Assembly (NCBI RefSeq): GCF_037201965.1
Contig: NZ_CP147518.1
Span: 3,155,001-3,219,000, forward strand
Length of the DNA: 64,000 nucleotides
Reading direction: 5' to 3'
From: Spirosoma sp. SC4-14
Lineage (GTDB): Bacteria > Bacteroidota > Bacteroidia > Cytophagales > Spirosomataceae
How positions within the stretch are numbered: position 1 is the stretch's first letter; each line of letters starts with the position of its first letter. The position numbers were made by a program, and so were the translations under genes. The notes beneath the pieces were generated by a model that was given only the letters and a program-made list of their open reading frames with translations, was not told the DNA's origin and did not search any database. This document shows, one piece after another, positions 8,591 through 16,648 of the stretch.

Positions 8591-9622
8591 ATGACTCTAT
8601 TTACGCTTGTACTGACATTATTTATTCGGCTGGCCGGATCGCCGATTCTTATTGGTAGTGGTATCCATCCGTCGGTGGCGAATGATCCTGTCGGAGGAAT
8701 CCATGTCGTCTATGGTCAGGGGAATGCTATTTTATATGCCTTTTCCCGTGATGGAAAAACATTCAGTAAGCCGGTTCTGGTCGATAGCCTGCCCAATCTT
8801 CAATTGGGAGCCTCGCGGGGGCCGCAGATTACTGCTACTGCTCAGAAGGTGATTGTTCTGGCTACTGATAAGCCTGGAAATGTATGGGCTTATTCGATGG
8901 ACCGAAAAACGGGCAAATGGCCCAGACGTGTGCAGGTCAACGATGTAGCCGATATTGCCAAAGAAGGGTTTGTTGCACTAACTGCGAATGAGGATAATGT
9001 AATAAATGCTGTCTGGCTCGACCTGCGAGGCAATCGGCGAAACAAAATCGCAGGCTGTTATTCGACTGATGGAGGAAAAACATGGTCGCCAAACCAGATT
9101 CTGTATCAGTCGCCCGATGGTACAGTTTGTGAGTGTTGTCAGGTATCGGCTGTTAGCCGCGGGGCGCATGTGGCAATCATGTTTCGAAACTACCTGGCCG
9201 GATCGCGGGATATGTATTTGCTAGAGTCGACAGACGCTGGAAAAACGTTTGGTCAGGCTCAGAAAATTGGTGAAGGAACCTGGGAGTTGAAAGCGTGTCC
9301 GATGGATGGGGGCGGCTTGTTTATGGCTCCTGATGGAACAATTTCTACGGTTTGGCGTCGTACAAACAAGCTCTTCACGGATAAGCCGGGGCAACCGGAA
9401 AGGGAGATAGCCGAAGGTAAAAATGCCAAAATTGTATCGACCCGGAAAGGGGAGTATATCGTATTTCAGCAGGGTGCCAATGTGTTTGTGTTAGCGCCTG
9501 GTCAGTCGGAGCCACAGTTGCTTGGAAAAGGGGCGTACCCCAAAATAGCGCTTGTGCCGCCTGAACAGGTGATGGGATTTTGGGAAGCGGATGGCTCTGT
9601 TTGGGCGCAGCTCGTTCAGTAA
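8591..9622 (+). CDS. Exported sialidase-fold (BNR/Asp-box) protein with CECC motif
   Basis: A 343-residue exported protein. Residues 1-17 form a signal peptide. Asp-box motifs mark a six-bladed sialidase-type propeller: 'FSRDGKTFS' near 50, 'YSTDGGKTW' near 157 and 'ESTDAGKTF' near 207. I do not see the arginine triad context expected of a true sialidase. A CxCC motif in 'TVCECCQVS' near residue 177 and a further Cys in 'KACPMDGGG' near 230 are notable for an exported protein, and the gene sits between the copper store and two Met/His/Cys-rich exported proteins. I infer a metal-related rather than sialic-acid function. Annotation pipelines would probably call it exo-alpha-sialidase. Confidence 0.7.
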   Translation: MTLFTLVLTLFIRLAGSPILIGSGIHPSVANDPVGGIHVVYGQGNAILYAFSRDGKTFSKPVLVDSLPNLQLGASRGPQITATAQKVIVLATDKPGNVWAYSMDRKTGKWPRRVQVNDVADIAKEGFVALTANEDNVINAVWLDLRGNRRNKIAGCYSTDGGKTWSPNQILYQSPDGTVCECCQVSAVSRGAHVAIMFRNYLAGSRDMYLLESTDAGKTFGQAQKIGEGTWELKACPMDGGGLFMAPDGTISTVWRRTNKLFTDKPGQPEREIAEGKNAKIVSTRKGEYIVFQQGANVFVLAPGQSEPQLLGKGAYPKIALVPPEQVMGFWEADGSVWAQLVQ

Positions 9623-9637
9623 ACAGAATACAAAAAC

Positions 9638-11110
9638 GTGATGAATAACTTAATTCTGCTAACTCTTTTCCTCGTTTCAACTGTAGGATTAGCGCAGCAT
9701 CAACACCCTGAAGGGATGCCTATGCCGGATAAACCGAAGGCAGATACCGCAAACCCCACGATGGATCATGCCATGCACGAAGGAATGAAAATGGATGACA
9801 GGATGGGCACAATGGCGAATAGGAACTACGGTATGATGATGGATACCGCCATGGGCATGACGCATTCGCTGTCGCGAAATTTGCCCATGAACCGAAACGG
9901 ATCGGGAACGTCGTGGCATCCCGACAATACGCCGATGTACGCCTATATGAGTCAGCCGAGCCCGAAAGGGTGGAGTTATATGCTGCACTATGCGATTTAT
10001 CTGCGCTATACCAGCCAGAATGCCAATAATGTCGATAAACGGGGCCATAATCAGCAGTTGGGAGCACCAAACTGGTTTATGGGAATGGCTCAGCGAAAAG
10101 TAGGGAAACGTGGATTGTTTCAAATTCGGGCCATGATTTCGCTCGACCCACTGACGGTTAGCAATGGCGGGTATCCCCTGCTGTTCCAGACCGGGGAAAG
10201 CTACAAAGGGCAACCCCTGATCGACAAACAACATCCGCACGATCTGGTTTCGGAACTGTCGATCAGCTATAGCCATGCATTCAGCAAGGATATCGATCTC
10301 TATGGGTATGTCGGTTATCCTGGCGAACCGGCTCTGGGACCGCCTGCGTTTATGCACCGAATCTCCTCATTCAACAATCCCGATGCGCCCTTAAGCCACC
10401 ATTGGCAGGATGCTACGCACATTCTGTTCGGTGTGGCAACGATAGGTTTCCGGTATAAATGGGCCAAAATTGAAGGGTCGTCATTCACGGGCCGTGAACC
10501 AGATGAGAACCGGTATAATTTTGACAAACCCCGGTTCGATAGCTATTCCTACCGGGTGTCGGTCAACCCGTCGCCGTCGTTGGCATTCCAGTTTTCGCAG
10601 GGATTTTTGCATAGTCCCGAAGAGTTGCATCCCGACGAAAATGTTACCCGAACCACGGCGTCTGTATTGCATAGTAAAGCATTCTCACCAGGTCGTTATA
10701 TTACATCAGCGCTTGTCTGGGGGCGGAATAGCCACAATGGCGAGGGCGAAAATTCAATACTGGCCGAAAGCAGTTTGCAGATAGATCGGGTTGCATTTTA
10801 TGGCCGCTACGAGAACGTACGGAAGTCGCTGGAAGAACTGAGCATACCGCTTTATGATGATCTGGGCGTTGATCTGCACGAAACGTTTGTCATTAACTCG
10901 CTTACGCTTGGGATGAACTATCGGCTGGCGCAGCACTTTAAATCCGATCTGGTACTCGGAGCGCAGATTACGGCAGCCCGCCCCGACCATAGCCTATTAC
11001 AGAATATATACGGCAAAACACCGGTGTCGGGGGAAATTTATCTCCGCCTGAGTCCCAGCCTGATGACAATGAACAGTATGCACCGCCTGAGCGGGCACCA
11101 TTCCCGTTAA
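9638..11110 (+). CDS. Outer-membrane protein with Met/His-rich N-terminus, copper-cluster member
   Basis: A 490-residue exported protein. The signal peptide ends near residue 19 (VGLAQ). Residues 20-90 are very rich in Met and His, including HQHPEGMPMP, 'MDHAMHEGMKMDDRMG' and 'YGMMMDTAMGMTH', resembling the copper-binding Met/His segments of CopA/CopB/PcoB-type proteins. The remaining ~400 residues alternate aromatic and polar residues as in a beta-barrel. It follows the sialidase-like gene by 15 nt and precedes an HMA-protein gene, consistent with one operon. Probable role: outer-membrane copper binding or efflux. CopB homology cannot be shown by eye; the family is otherwise unassigned. Confidence 0.6.
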   Translation: MMNNLILLTLFLVSTVGLAQHQHPEGMPMPDKPKADTANPTMDHAMHEGMKMDDRMGTMANRNYGMMMDTAMGMTHSLSRNLPMNRNGSGTSWHPDNTPMYAYMSQPSPKGWSYMLHYAIYLRYTSQNANNVDKRGHNQQLGAPNWFMGMAQRKVGKRGLFQIRAMISLDPLTVSNGGYPLLFQTGESYKGQPLIDKQHPHDLVSELSISYSHAFSKDIDLYGYVGYPGEPALGPPAFMHRISSFNNPDAPLSHHWQDATHILFGVATIGFRYKWAKIEGSSFTGREPDENRYNFDKPRFDSYSYRVSVNPSPSLAFQFSQGFLHSPEELHPDENVTRTTASVLHSKAFSPGRYITSALVWGRNSHNGEGENSILAESSLQIDRVAFYGRYENVRKSLEELSIPLYDDLGVDLHETFVINSLTLGMNYRLAQHFKSDLVLGAQITAARPDHSLLQNIYGKTPVSGEIYLRLSPSLMTMNSMHRLSGHHSR

Positions 11111-11144
11111 TTTTTTGTTTTCAACTCATAAACTTCGTACAACT

Positions 11145-11510
11145 ATGTTTCGTAACCTGTTTCTGACTGCCCTGACGTCGTTGGTGATTTTGGGATCTGC
11201 TTTTGCCGGATCGACCGTTCGCGACGACAAAGACAAGGAAGTGAAAATTAAAACGTCGGCTATTTGCAGTATGTGCAAAGCGCGTATCGAGCGCAACCTG
11301 TCGTTTGAAAAAGGAGTCAAAGAAGCTAATCTGGATGTAAAAACCAAAGTAGTGACCATTCGCTACAACCCGGCTAAAACCGATGTGGCCAAACTAAAGG
11401 CCAACATCAGCAAAACAGGTTACGATGCCGAAGATGTACTGGCCGACGAAGTAGGCTATAACAAACTCCCAAGCTGCTGTAAAAAAGGCGGTGGAATGGA
11501 TCATCAATAA
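11145..11510 (+). CDS. Periplasmic heavy-metal-associated (HMA) domain protein
   Basis: A 121-residue protein from ATG 11145; a TTG further upstream would only add a non-signal extension. Residues 1-20 are a signal peptide. Residues about 32-100 form an HMA ferredoxin-like fold with the metal motif CSMC in 'AICSMCKARIE'. The C-terminus adds 'SCCKKGGGMDHQ', with a Cys pair and Met/His that could be a second site. Such exported HMA proteins bind Cu(I) or similar ions and pass them to pumps or receptors. It ends the copper cluster on a strong terminator. Confidence 0.85.
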   Translation: MFRNLFLTALTSLVILGSAFAGSTVRDDKDKEVKIKTSAICSMCKARIERNLSFEKGVKEANLDVKTKVVTIRYNPAKTDVAKLKANISKTGYDAEDVLADEVGYNKLPSCCKKGGGMDHQ

Positions 11511-11522
11511 TGTTTTTCGTTT

Positions 11523-11566
11523 CATAAAAAACGCCCGACAGGTGATCCTGTCGGGCGTTTTTTATG
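11523..11566. terminator. Bidirectional terminator after the copper cluster
   Basis: A perfect 20-bp inverted repeat with 4-nt loop (arms 11523-11542 and 11547-11566), core cgcccgacagg, A-run on one side and T-run on the other. It separates the convergent HMA-protein and MFS genes. Confidence 0.92.
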
Positions 11567-11585
11567 ATGAATTGCCAGTTCCGGA

Positions 11586-12845
11586 CTAAACTTCTTCTAC
11601 GTAGTCCAGATCTTTGGTAAAGGTCTCGTCGAGGTACGTCAACGCTGCAAGAGCCAATGCAATCGTTAGCAAGCCCACAACCAGGGCGCTGTAAACCGTT
11701 CCTAAACCGGGTTTTAATTGCACGAACAGGGCACTCAGGGGAATGGTTGCGCCCCGCACAAAGTTCGGCACAGTGGTGGCAACCGTGGCTCGAAGATTAG
11801 TGCCAAAAAGTTCGGCGGCAATGGTCACAAACAGCGTCCAGTAGCCATTGGCGAAGCCAAGGCAAACGCAGACAGCATAGAAAAGCGTTAAATCGGTTAG
11901 CGGCACGAGCAGATAAACGAGCATAAACGCCAGTGATAGCAGCATAAAAAGCCGAATCACTTTCTTCCGGCTTTTTAGGTACTGGCTCAAAAAACCGCTG
12001 ACAATGTCGCCCAATACCTGCCCAGAAAAACTCAACATAACCGCTTTTCCGGCTGCAACGGGTTCGGTCAGACCGAGTGCTTTTCCAAGTTCGGGCGAAA
12101 AGGTAATCAGAATGCCCACTACAAACCAGATTGGCAGGCCTACCAGAATACACTGAATGTATTTGCGAAGCCGCGAACGGGAAGAAAAAAGCATCAGCAC
12201 ATTGCCACGGGGGAGCACTCGTTGGCGTGAGCGCGTAAAAATGCCCGACTCCAGAATATTGACCCGAAGAATCAACAGAATCAGCCCCATGCCTCCGCCT
12301 ATAAAATAAGATATCCGCCAGTTGAAGAGGTCAGCAATGAAGTAAGCCAGAATGGCACCCAGAACCCCCATCGTTGCAACCAGCGTTGTGCCGTAGCCAC
12401 GAATTTCTTTCGGCAGAATTTCAGTAACCAGCGTGATACCTGCTCCCAGCTCACCAGCGAGCCCGATTCCGGCTATAAAACGCAGCAGCACATACTGATC
12501 CAGCGAGGTAATAAAACCATTGGCAATATTGGCAAGCGAATAGAGCAGAATGGAACCGAACAACACCGACAGACGCCCCCGTTTATCGCCCAGAATACCC
12601 CAGAATATCCCACCAATGAGCATACCGGCCATCTGAGCATTCAGGAGCAAAATCCCTTTGCTGAGTAATTGATCGCCATCGATCCCTAATCCTTTCAGAC
12701 TGGGGACCCGGACAACACTGAACAGAAAGAGATCGTACATATCGACCAGATACCCCAGTGCTGCCACCAGCACTGGAAGTTGCAGTAATTGAGAAAGAAT
12801 AGATCGATTCGGGGGCAACGGTTCAAGAGTAGAGAGGGGCTTCAT
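11586..12845 (-). CDS. MFS transporter
   Basis: A 419-residue major-facilitator permease with about 12 hydrophobic segments. 'GDKRGRLSVLFGS' near residue 85 is the loop 2-3 signature (G-D-K/R-x-G-R), and 'RFIAGIGLAGELGAGITLVTE' matches the sugar/organic-acid transporter subgroup. It is the last gene of the minus-strand run that also encodes an oxidoreductase, an SDR, an old yellow enzyme and a GH88 hydrolase. A sugar acid or related carbon source is therefore the probable substrate, which is inference from context. A 7-nt-periodic hairpin separates it from the upstream gene. Confidence 0.85.
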   Translation of the reverse strand: MKPLSTLEPLPPNRSILSQLLQLPVLVAALGYLVDMYDLFLFSVVRVPSLKGLGIDGDQLLSKGILLLNAQMAGMLIGGIFWGILGDKRGRLSVLFGSILLYSLANIANGFITSLDQYVLLRFIAGIGLAGELGAGITLVTEILPKEIRGYGTTLVATMGVLGAILAYFIADLFNWRISYFIGGGMGLILLILRVNILESGIFTRSRQRVLPRGNVLMLFSSRSRLRKYIQCILVGLPIWFVVGILITFSPELGKALGLTEPVAAGKAVMLSFSGQVLGDIVSGFLSQYLKSRKKVIRLFMLLSLAFMLVYLLVPLTDLTLFYAVCVCLGFANGYWTLFVTIAAELFGTNLRATVATTVPNFVRGATIPLSALFVQLKPGLGTVYSALVVGLLTIALALAALTYLDETFTKDLDYVEEV

Positions 12846-12861
12846 CGATTAAGGGATTATC

Positions 12862-12919
12862 GTTTCTGGTTTATTGTTTTTGGGTAGAGGAGCCATACCT
12901 GAAACAGTAAACCAGAAAC
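12862..12919. repeat. Imperfect hairpin with 7-nt periodic arms
   Basis: The 18-nt arms 12862-12879 and 12902-12919 are complementary at 17 of 18 positions, with a 22-nt loop. The left arm reads in heptamers (cgtttct, ggtttat, tgttttt). It lies between the MFS and Gfo/Idh/MocA genes. Confidence 0.8.
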
Positions 12920-12930
12920 TACTTAGGGCA

Positions 12931-14235
12931 TTACACCTTTTCGGGAACAACAAACGGTGCCCGATACTTACGGGTAAGCATCTGATTCGCTTCCTTGTCG
13001 CCGACGAATACTTCGTTTTTCGGATCGAAATGCAGGGTTCGGCCTAAGCGGTAGGCGATGTTGCCGAGGTGGGCAATGCCCGACGCCAGGTGTGCCGTTT
13101 CGACCGGGCCGTTTTGTTTTGATTTATCCCGCGACCGGACGCATTCGATGAAGTTTGCATAGTGGTCTCCACCGGCTTTGCGGGCTGGTCCGGGTGTACG
13201 TTCGCGACCCAGAAAGGTTTTGTAGTCGTCGTAGCCGTTAATGACCATGTAGCCTTTATCGCCATAAAACAGGTTGCCAATTTCTACGCCATCTTCTTTG
13301 TTGGTCATCCAGGGGCGCACTTCAAACTGAATTACCTTGCCTTCTTTGGGGTATTTGTAGACCGAGGTGAGCGTTTCGGGCGTTTCCTTGCAGTCCTTCC
13401 ACAAAAATTTGCCGCCTGACGACGTGATTTCTTCGGGTAGACCTACATTGAGCCCCCACATGCAAAGGTCGGTTTCGTGAATACCCTGATTACCAATATC
13501 GCCATTGCCATAGTCCCAGAACCAGTGCCAGTTGTAGTGAACGTAGTTTTTGCTAAACTCTTTCTCCTGCGCCGGACCTTGCCACATATTCCAGTTCAGT
13601 TCGGCCGGAACAGGTGATTTGCCCTGATCGCCAATATCAGGACGCCATTTGAACACCAGTCCGCGCGCCATATACACATTACCGATCAGCCCATCGCGCA
13701 GGTGCTGAACCGCTTCCTGAATGGCGGCCGAACTTCGCAACTGTACGCCATGCTGTACAATTCGGTTATAGCGATGGGCTGCTTCGACCAGTTTACGGCC
13801 TTCGTGCAGATTATGTGCGCCTGGTTTTTCGACATATACGTCTTTCCCTGCCTGACAAGCCCAGATAGCCGCCAGTGCATGCCAGTGGTTCGGAGTGGCA
13901 ATGCTCACGGCATCAATATTTTTATCATCATAAACCTGACGTAAATCGCCCACGGTCTGCACTTTCCGATTGTATTTCTTTTCAAAATCAGCAGCGCGTT
14001 CCTGAAGCACGTTGTTGTCGACATCGCAGAGCGTAACTACTTCAACGTCCTTCTGTTTCGAAAACCCCTGAATATGATCTTTACCCCGACCATTGACTCC
14101 GATAACGGCCACCCGTACACGGTCGTTTGCACCAAAGGCATGGGCCGGAATATAGGTTGGTAAGCCAATTACTGCTAATGAGCCCAGGGCTGCGGATTTG
14201 ATAAACTCTCTTCTGGATTCGTTTTGACTGTCCAT
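12931..14235 (-). CDS. Gfo/Idh/MocA family oxidoreductase with Tat-type signal
   Basis: A 434-residue NAD(P)-dependent oxidoreductase. The N-terminus carries twin arginines (SRREFIKS, residues 7-14) and a hydrophobic stretch, typical of the Tat-exported members in Bacteroidota. The Rossmann nucleotide site GVNGRG is at residues 46-51, and the family motif 'EKPGAHN' comes near residue 132. The C-terminal alpha/beta domain carries 'NQGIHETDLCMWGLN'. Enzymes of this family oxidise or epimerise sugars and sugar acids; the substrate cannot be told from sequence. It sits in the same minus-strand run as GH88 and SDR genes but is flanked on both sides by hairpins, so it may form its own unit. Confidence 0.9.
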   Translation of the reverse strand: MDSQNESRREFIKSAALGSLAVIGLPTYIPAHAFGANDRVRVAVIGVNGRGKDHIQGFSKQKDVEVVTLCDVDNNVLQERAADFEKKYNRKVQTVGDLRQVYDDKNIDAVSIATPNHWHALAAIWACQAGKDVYVEKPGAHNLHEGRKLVEAAHRYNRIVQHGVQLRSSAAIQEAVQHLRDGLIGNVYMARGLVFKWRPDIGDQGKSPVPAELNWNMWQGPAQEKEFSKNYVHYNWHWFWDYGNGDIGNQGIHETDLCMWGLNVGLPEEITSSGGKFLWKDCKETPETLTSVYKYPKEGKVIQFEVRPWMTNKEDGVEIGNLFYGDKGYMVINGYDDYKTFLGRERTPGPARKAGGDHYANFIECVRSRDKSKQNGPVETAHLASGIAHLGNIAYRLGRTLHFDPKNEVFVGDKEANQMLTRKYRAPFVVPEKV

Positions 14236-14261
14236 GAGGGATTGGAGGATTTAGGGTATGT

Positions 14262-14373
14262 AAGAGATTTGTGGTATTCGGTTTATGGTTTTCGGTCGCG
14301 CTGCCTCGATGAGATGTATACTAATTGGCGAAGCAACCGTAAACAGAAACCGAATACCGTAAACCATATACTG
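14262..14373. repeat. Long imperfect hairpin with 7-nt periodic arms
   Basis: Core arms 14273-14284 (ggtattcggttt) and 14347-14358 are perfectly complementary, and pairing continues imperfectly inward and outward. The left arm reads GGTATTC, GGTTTAT, GGTTTTC, GGTCGCG in exact heptamers; the right arm is a run of ACCGTAA-like heptamers. It lies between the Gfo/Idh/MocA and SDR genes. Confidence 0.8.
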
Positions 14374-14429
14374 AACAAAGAGTAAAAAGGACTAAAACTA
14401 ATTAGAATCGGATGCTGATTATCAAAATC

Positions 14430-15200
14430 TTAGAGCCTGGGTATAGTCAGGCCACCATCAATCATAATAACCTGGCCAGTTGAATAGGGGAAGTCGCCCC
14501 GTGCGAGAGCCGCAACGGCGCGACCAACGTCGTCGGGCAGGCCCCAGCGTTTCTGGACACATAGCCCGTCGGCAATCAGTTTATCGTATTTGGCCGTAAC
14601 TCCGGCCGTCATATCGGTTTGAATAATGCCGGGCCGGACTTCATAAACCGGAATGTCGAATTCGCCCAGTCGGGCGGCAAACAACTGTGTGGCCATACTT
14701 AAACCAGCTTTGGCCACACAATATTCGCCCCGGTTTAGGGAAGCTACCGTAGCCGAAACCGACGAAATGTTAACAATATAGCCCTTGAAATCAGGATCAT
14801 TCTGTTTCTGTTCGATCATCCAGTTGGCAACGGCCTGCGTCAGGAAATAGGCACCCTGCAAATTGGTCGACAGCACGTGCTGGAAACTTTCTTCCGTTGC
14901 TTCCAGTATGTCCCGCCGTTCTTTCGGCGTTACGCCAGCATTATTGACCAATACATTCAGCCGACCAAAACGTGCTTTTATGGTTTCGAGCATAGCCATT
15001 CGGTCGTCGCGGGAGGCAATGTCGCCGGGGCAGTAGAGCACCTCCGCGCCTAATGCCCGTAAGCTGTCCAGTGCCTCAGTCACCAGTGCTTCGGGCCGCA
15101 CGCCATTGATGGCCAGATCGAATCCGGCTTTGGCCAGTTGCTCGGCAATACCGTATCCAATTCCCCGGCTACCACCTGTTATGAATGCGATGTTCTTCAC
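14430..15200 (-). CDS. SDR family 3-ketoacyl-ACP reductase-like dehydrogenase
   Basis: A 256-residue classical short-chain dehydrogenase. The cofactor motif TGGSRGIG is at residues 8-15, NNAG at 86-89 and the catalytic set Ser147-Tyr160-Lys164 (YCVAK). Its length and all key residues are normal. It is annotated as FabG-like by similarity. In this context, next to GH88 and a sugar-type MFS, a sugar-acid dehydrogenase (gluconate 5-dehydrogenase or KduD type) is at least as likely. Its start overlaps the stop of the old-yellow-enzyme gene by 4 nt, implying translational coupling. Confidence 0.88.
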   Translation of the reverse strand: MKNIAFITGGSRGIGYGIAEQLAKAGFDLAINGVRPEALVTEALDSLRALGAEVLYCPGDIASRDDRMAMLETIKARFGRLNVLVNNAGVTPKERRDILEATEESFQHVLSTNLQGAYFLTQAVANWMIEQKQNDPDFKGYIVNISSVSATVASLNRGEYCVAKAGLSMATQLFAARLGEFDIPVYEVRPGIIQTDMTAGVTAKYDKLIADGLCVQKRWGLPDDVGRAVAALARGDFPYSTGQVIMIDGGLTIPRL

Positions 15201-16642
15201 AGTTGGTCTTTTATGGTTTTAAGCTCTTCGGCTTCAGGGCTCTTTTTGTAGAGCGGATCTAACGGATAGCAGCCCGAAATGAGTCCATTACGAGGGGCTG
15301 TTGTGCAATCGGAAAACGTTCGGCAAATATGGTTGCGGACCAGCGCCCGACCGGCAAGCATATCGGCGGGCATCGTCGGATACGACAGAACCATACGTCC
15401 GAATCCTATACTATCAGCCATTCCGTTTCGCAGCACATACTGAGCGACATTAGGTAGCCATTCCTGCAAATACGAATAGCCCGAGCCAATAATTACGAGT
15501 TCGGGGAAAGCCTGTTTTAGTTCGTAGGTAACGTCGATTTGTCGTTTAACGCCCAGCAGTGGATCTTCTGGCGGCAAGTAACCATCCGAAGGCGGAAACA
15601 GAGCCGGACGCATCAGATGCGGATTATAATAGGGACTACCGCCCGTAATGCATACCAATTGAATGCCCAGCGATTGCGCCAGCGACAAAAACGCTTTCGT
15701 CTCGGTCAGGTCGGGGCCTAAGCCGGTGGTTTGGCCACCAAAGGCAAACGGATACTCTTCGGCTGTTTCGGGAATACCTGTTCCGGTCGGCCCTTTCTTG
15801 AACGGAAGCATATCAAACGCGCTCAGCCGAATGCCAATTCCCAGCCCTGGGGCTGCCTGCCGAATACCTGCCACAATATTCCGCAGATAGCGTGTTCGAT
15901 TCTCAAATGAACCTCCATAACGCCCTTCGCGACAGACCGCACTCAGGAACTCATGGCCAAGATAACCGTGGCAGTGTTTGACATCTACAAAGTCGAAACC
16001 GGCTTTCTGGGCCAGAACGGCTGCTTCAACGTACTGGGCAATAATCTGGTCGATTTCGTCATCCGTTAGAACTGGATAATCGGCTGGCATACCAAATTTA
16101 CTGTTCAGAAACGGATGGCTGTAGAGAATTTTCGACTCAAATGCCTTGTGGCTTTTGGGTTTACAAAACCGCCCGGAGTGGGTAAGCTGCAAACCAATTA
16201 CCAAATCGTCGGTAGTACCGAATGCGTTGGTATGTTCGTTAAGAATTAGCTGCCTCAGATCGACAAAGTCAGAAAAGGTGTCCGTGTTCAGAACCAACTG
16301 ATTAGGGTTTGCTTTTCCGGCATGACAAACGGCAACGGCCTCGCAGCCAAAGAGCAGTTTGGCGCCACTGATGGCGAATTTTTTCCATCGATTTCGCGTA
16401 AAATCTGTCGGGCGGCCATCGGTAGTACCGTCCCAGCCTTCCATCGGCAAAATGCAAAGACTGTTGCCAATTGTTTTTCCAGATTTTAGCTGAATTGGCC
16501 GGTTAAACGGGGTCTCGCCAGGTGGCAATACCGTCTTGTCAAACGGCAACTCGATGTCGTTTGTCTCCAGATAGGTGCGCAGGTCAGCCGCTGTTTTTAG
16601 CTGAGCCATGCGAGGGTAGGCGGGTTTATATTTCTCGCTCAT
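15197..16642 (-). CDS. NADH:flavin oxidoreductase, old yellow enzyme family
   Basis: A 481-residue FMN-dependent TIM-barrel enzyme. 'LPMEGWDG' near residue 65 begins the FMN-binding barrel, and '[12 protein letters not shown]' follows near 151. The catalytic pair His223/His225 sits in '[12 protein letters not shown]', followed by the family motif '[12 protein letters not shown]'. The C-terminal segment has three spaced cysteines ('HICRTFSDC' and 'SGCYPL') where [4Fe-4S] ligands occur in dienoyl-CoA-reductase-type members, but the spacing is not the canonical CxxCxxxC, so a cluster is uncertain. The gene lies 6 nt from the GH88 gene and overlaps the SDR gene by 4 nt. An alkene or enone sugar-derived substrate is possible. 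Confidence 0.85.
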   Translation of the reverse strand: MSEKYKPAYPRMAQLKTAADLRTYLETNDIELPFDKTVLPPGETPFNRPIQLKSGKTIGNSLCILPMEGWDGTTDGRPTDFTRNRWKKFAISGAKLLFGCEAVAVCHAGKANPNQLVLNTDTFSDFVDLRQLILNEHTNAFGTTDDLVIGLQLTHSGRFCKPKSHKAFESKILYSHPFLNSKFGMPADYPVLTDDEIDQIIAQYVEAAVLAQKAGFDFVDVKHCHGYLGHEFLSAVCREGRYGGSFENRTRYLRNIVAGIRQAAPGLGIGIRLSAFDMLPFKKGPTGTGIPETAEEYPFAFGGQTTGLGPDLTETKAFLSLAQSLGIQLVCITGGSPYYNPHLMRPALFPPSDGYLPPEDPLLGVKRQIDVTYELKQAFPELVIIGSGYSYLQEWLPNVAQYVLRNGMADSIGFGRMVLSYPTMPADMLAGRALVRNHICRTFSDCTTAPRNGLISGCYPLDPLYKKSPEAEELKTIKDQL

Positions 16643-16648
16643 TGGAAT

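Noticed and set aside
8591..9622. True sialidase assignment.
   Set aside because: Asp boxes fit the fold, but I could not find the arginine triad context, no sialic-acid genes are near, and Cys motifs suggest another role.
9689..10357. A 222-residue antisense open frame within the Met/His-rich outer-membrane gene.
   Set aside because: Its His/Arg-rich composition is the reverse reading of Met/His codons. No start signal or family pattern.
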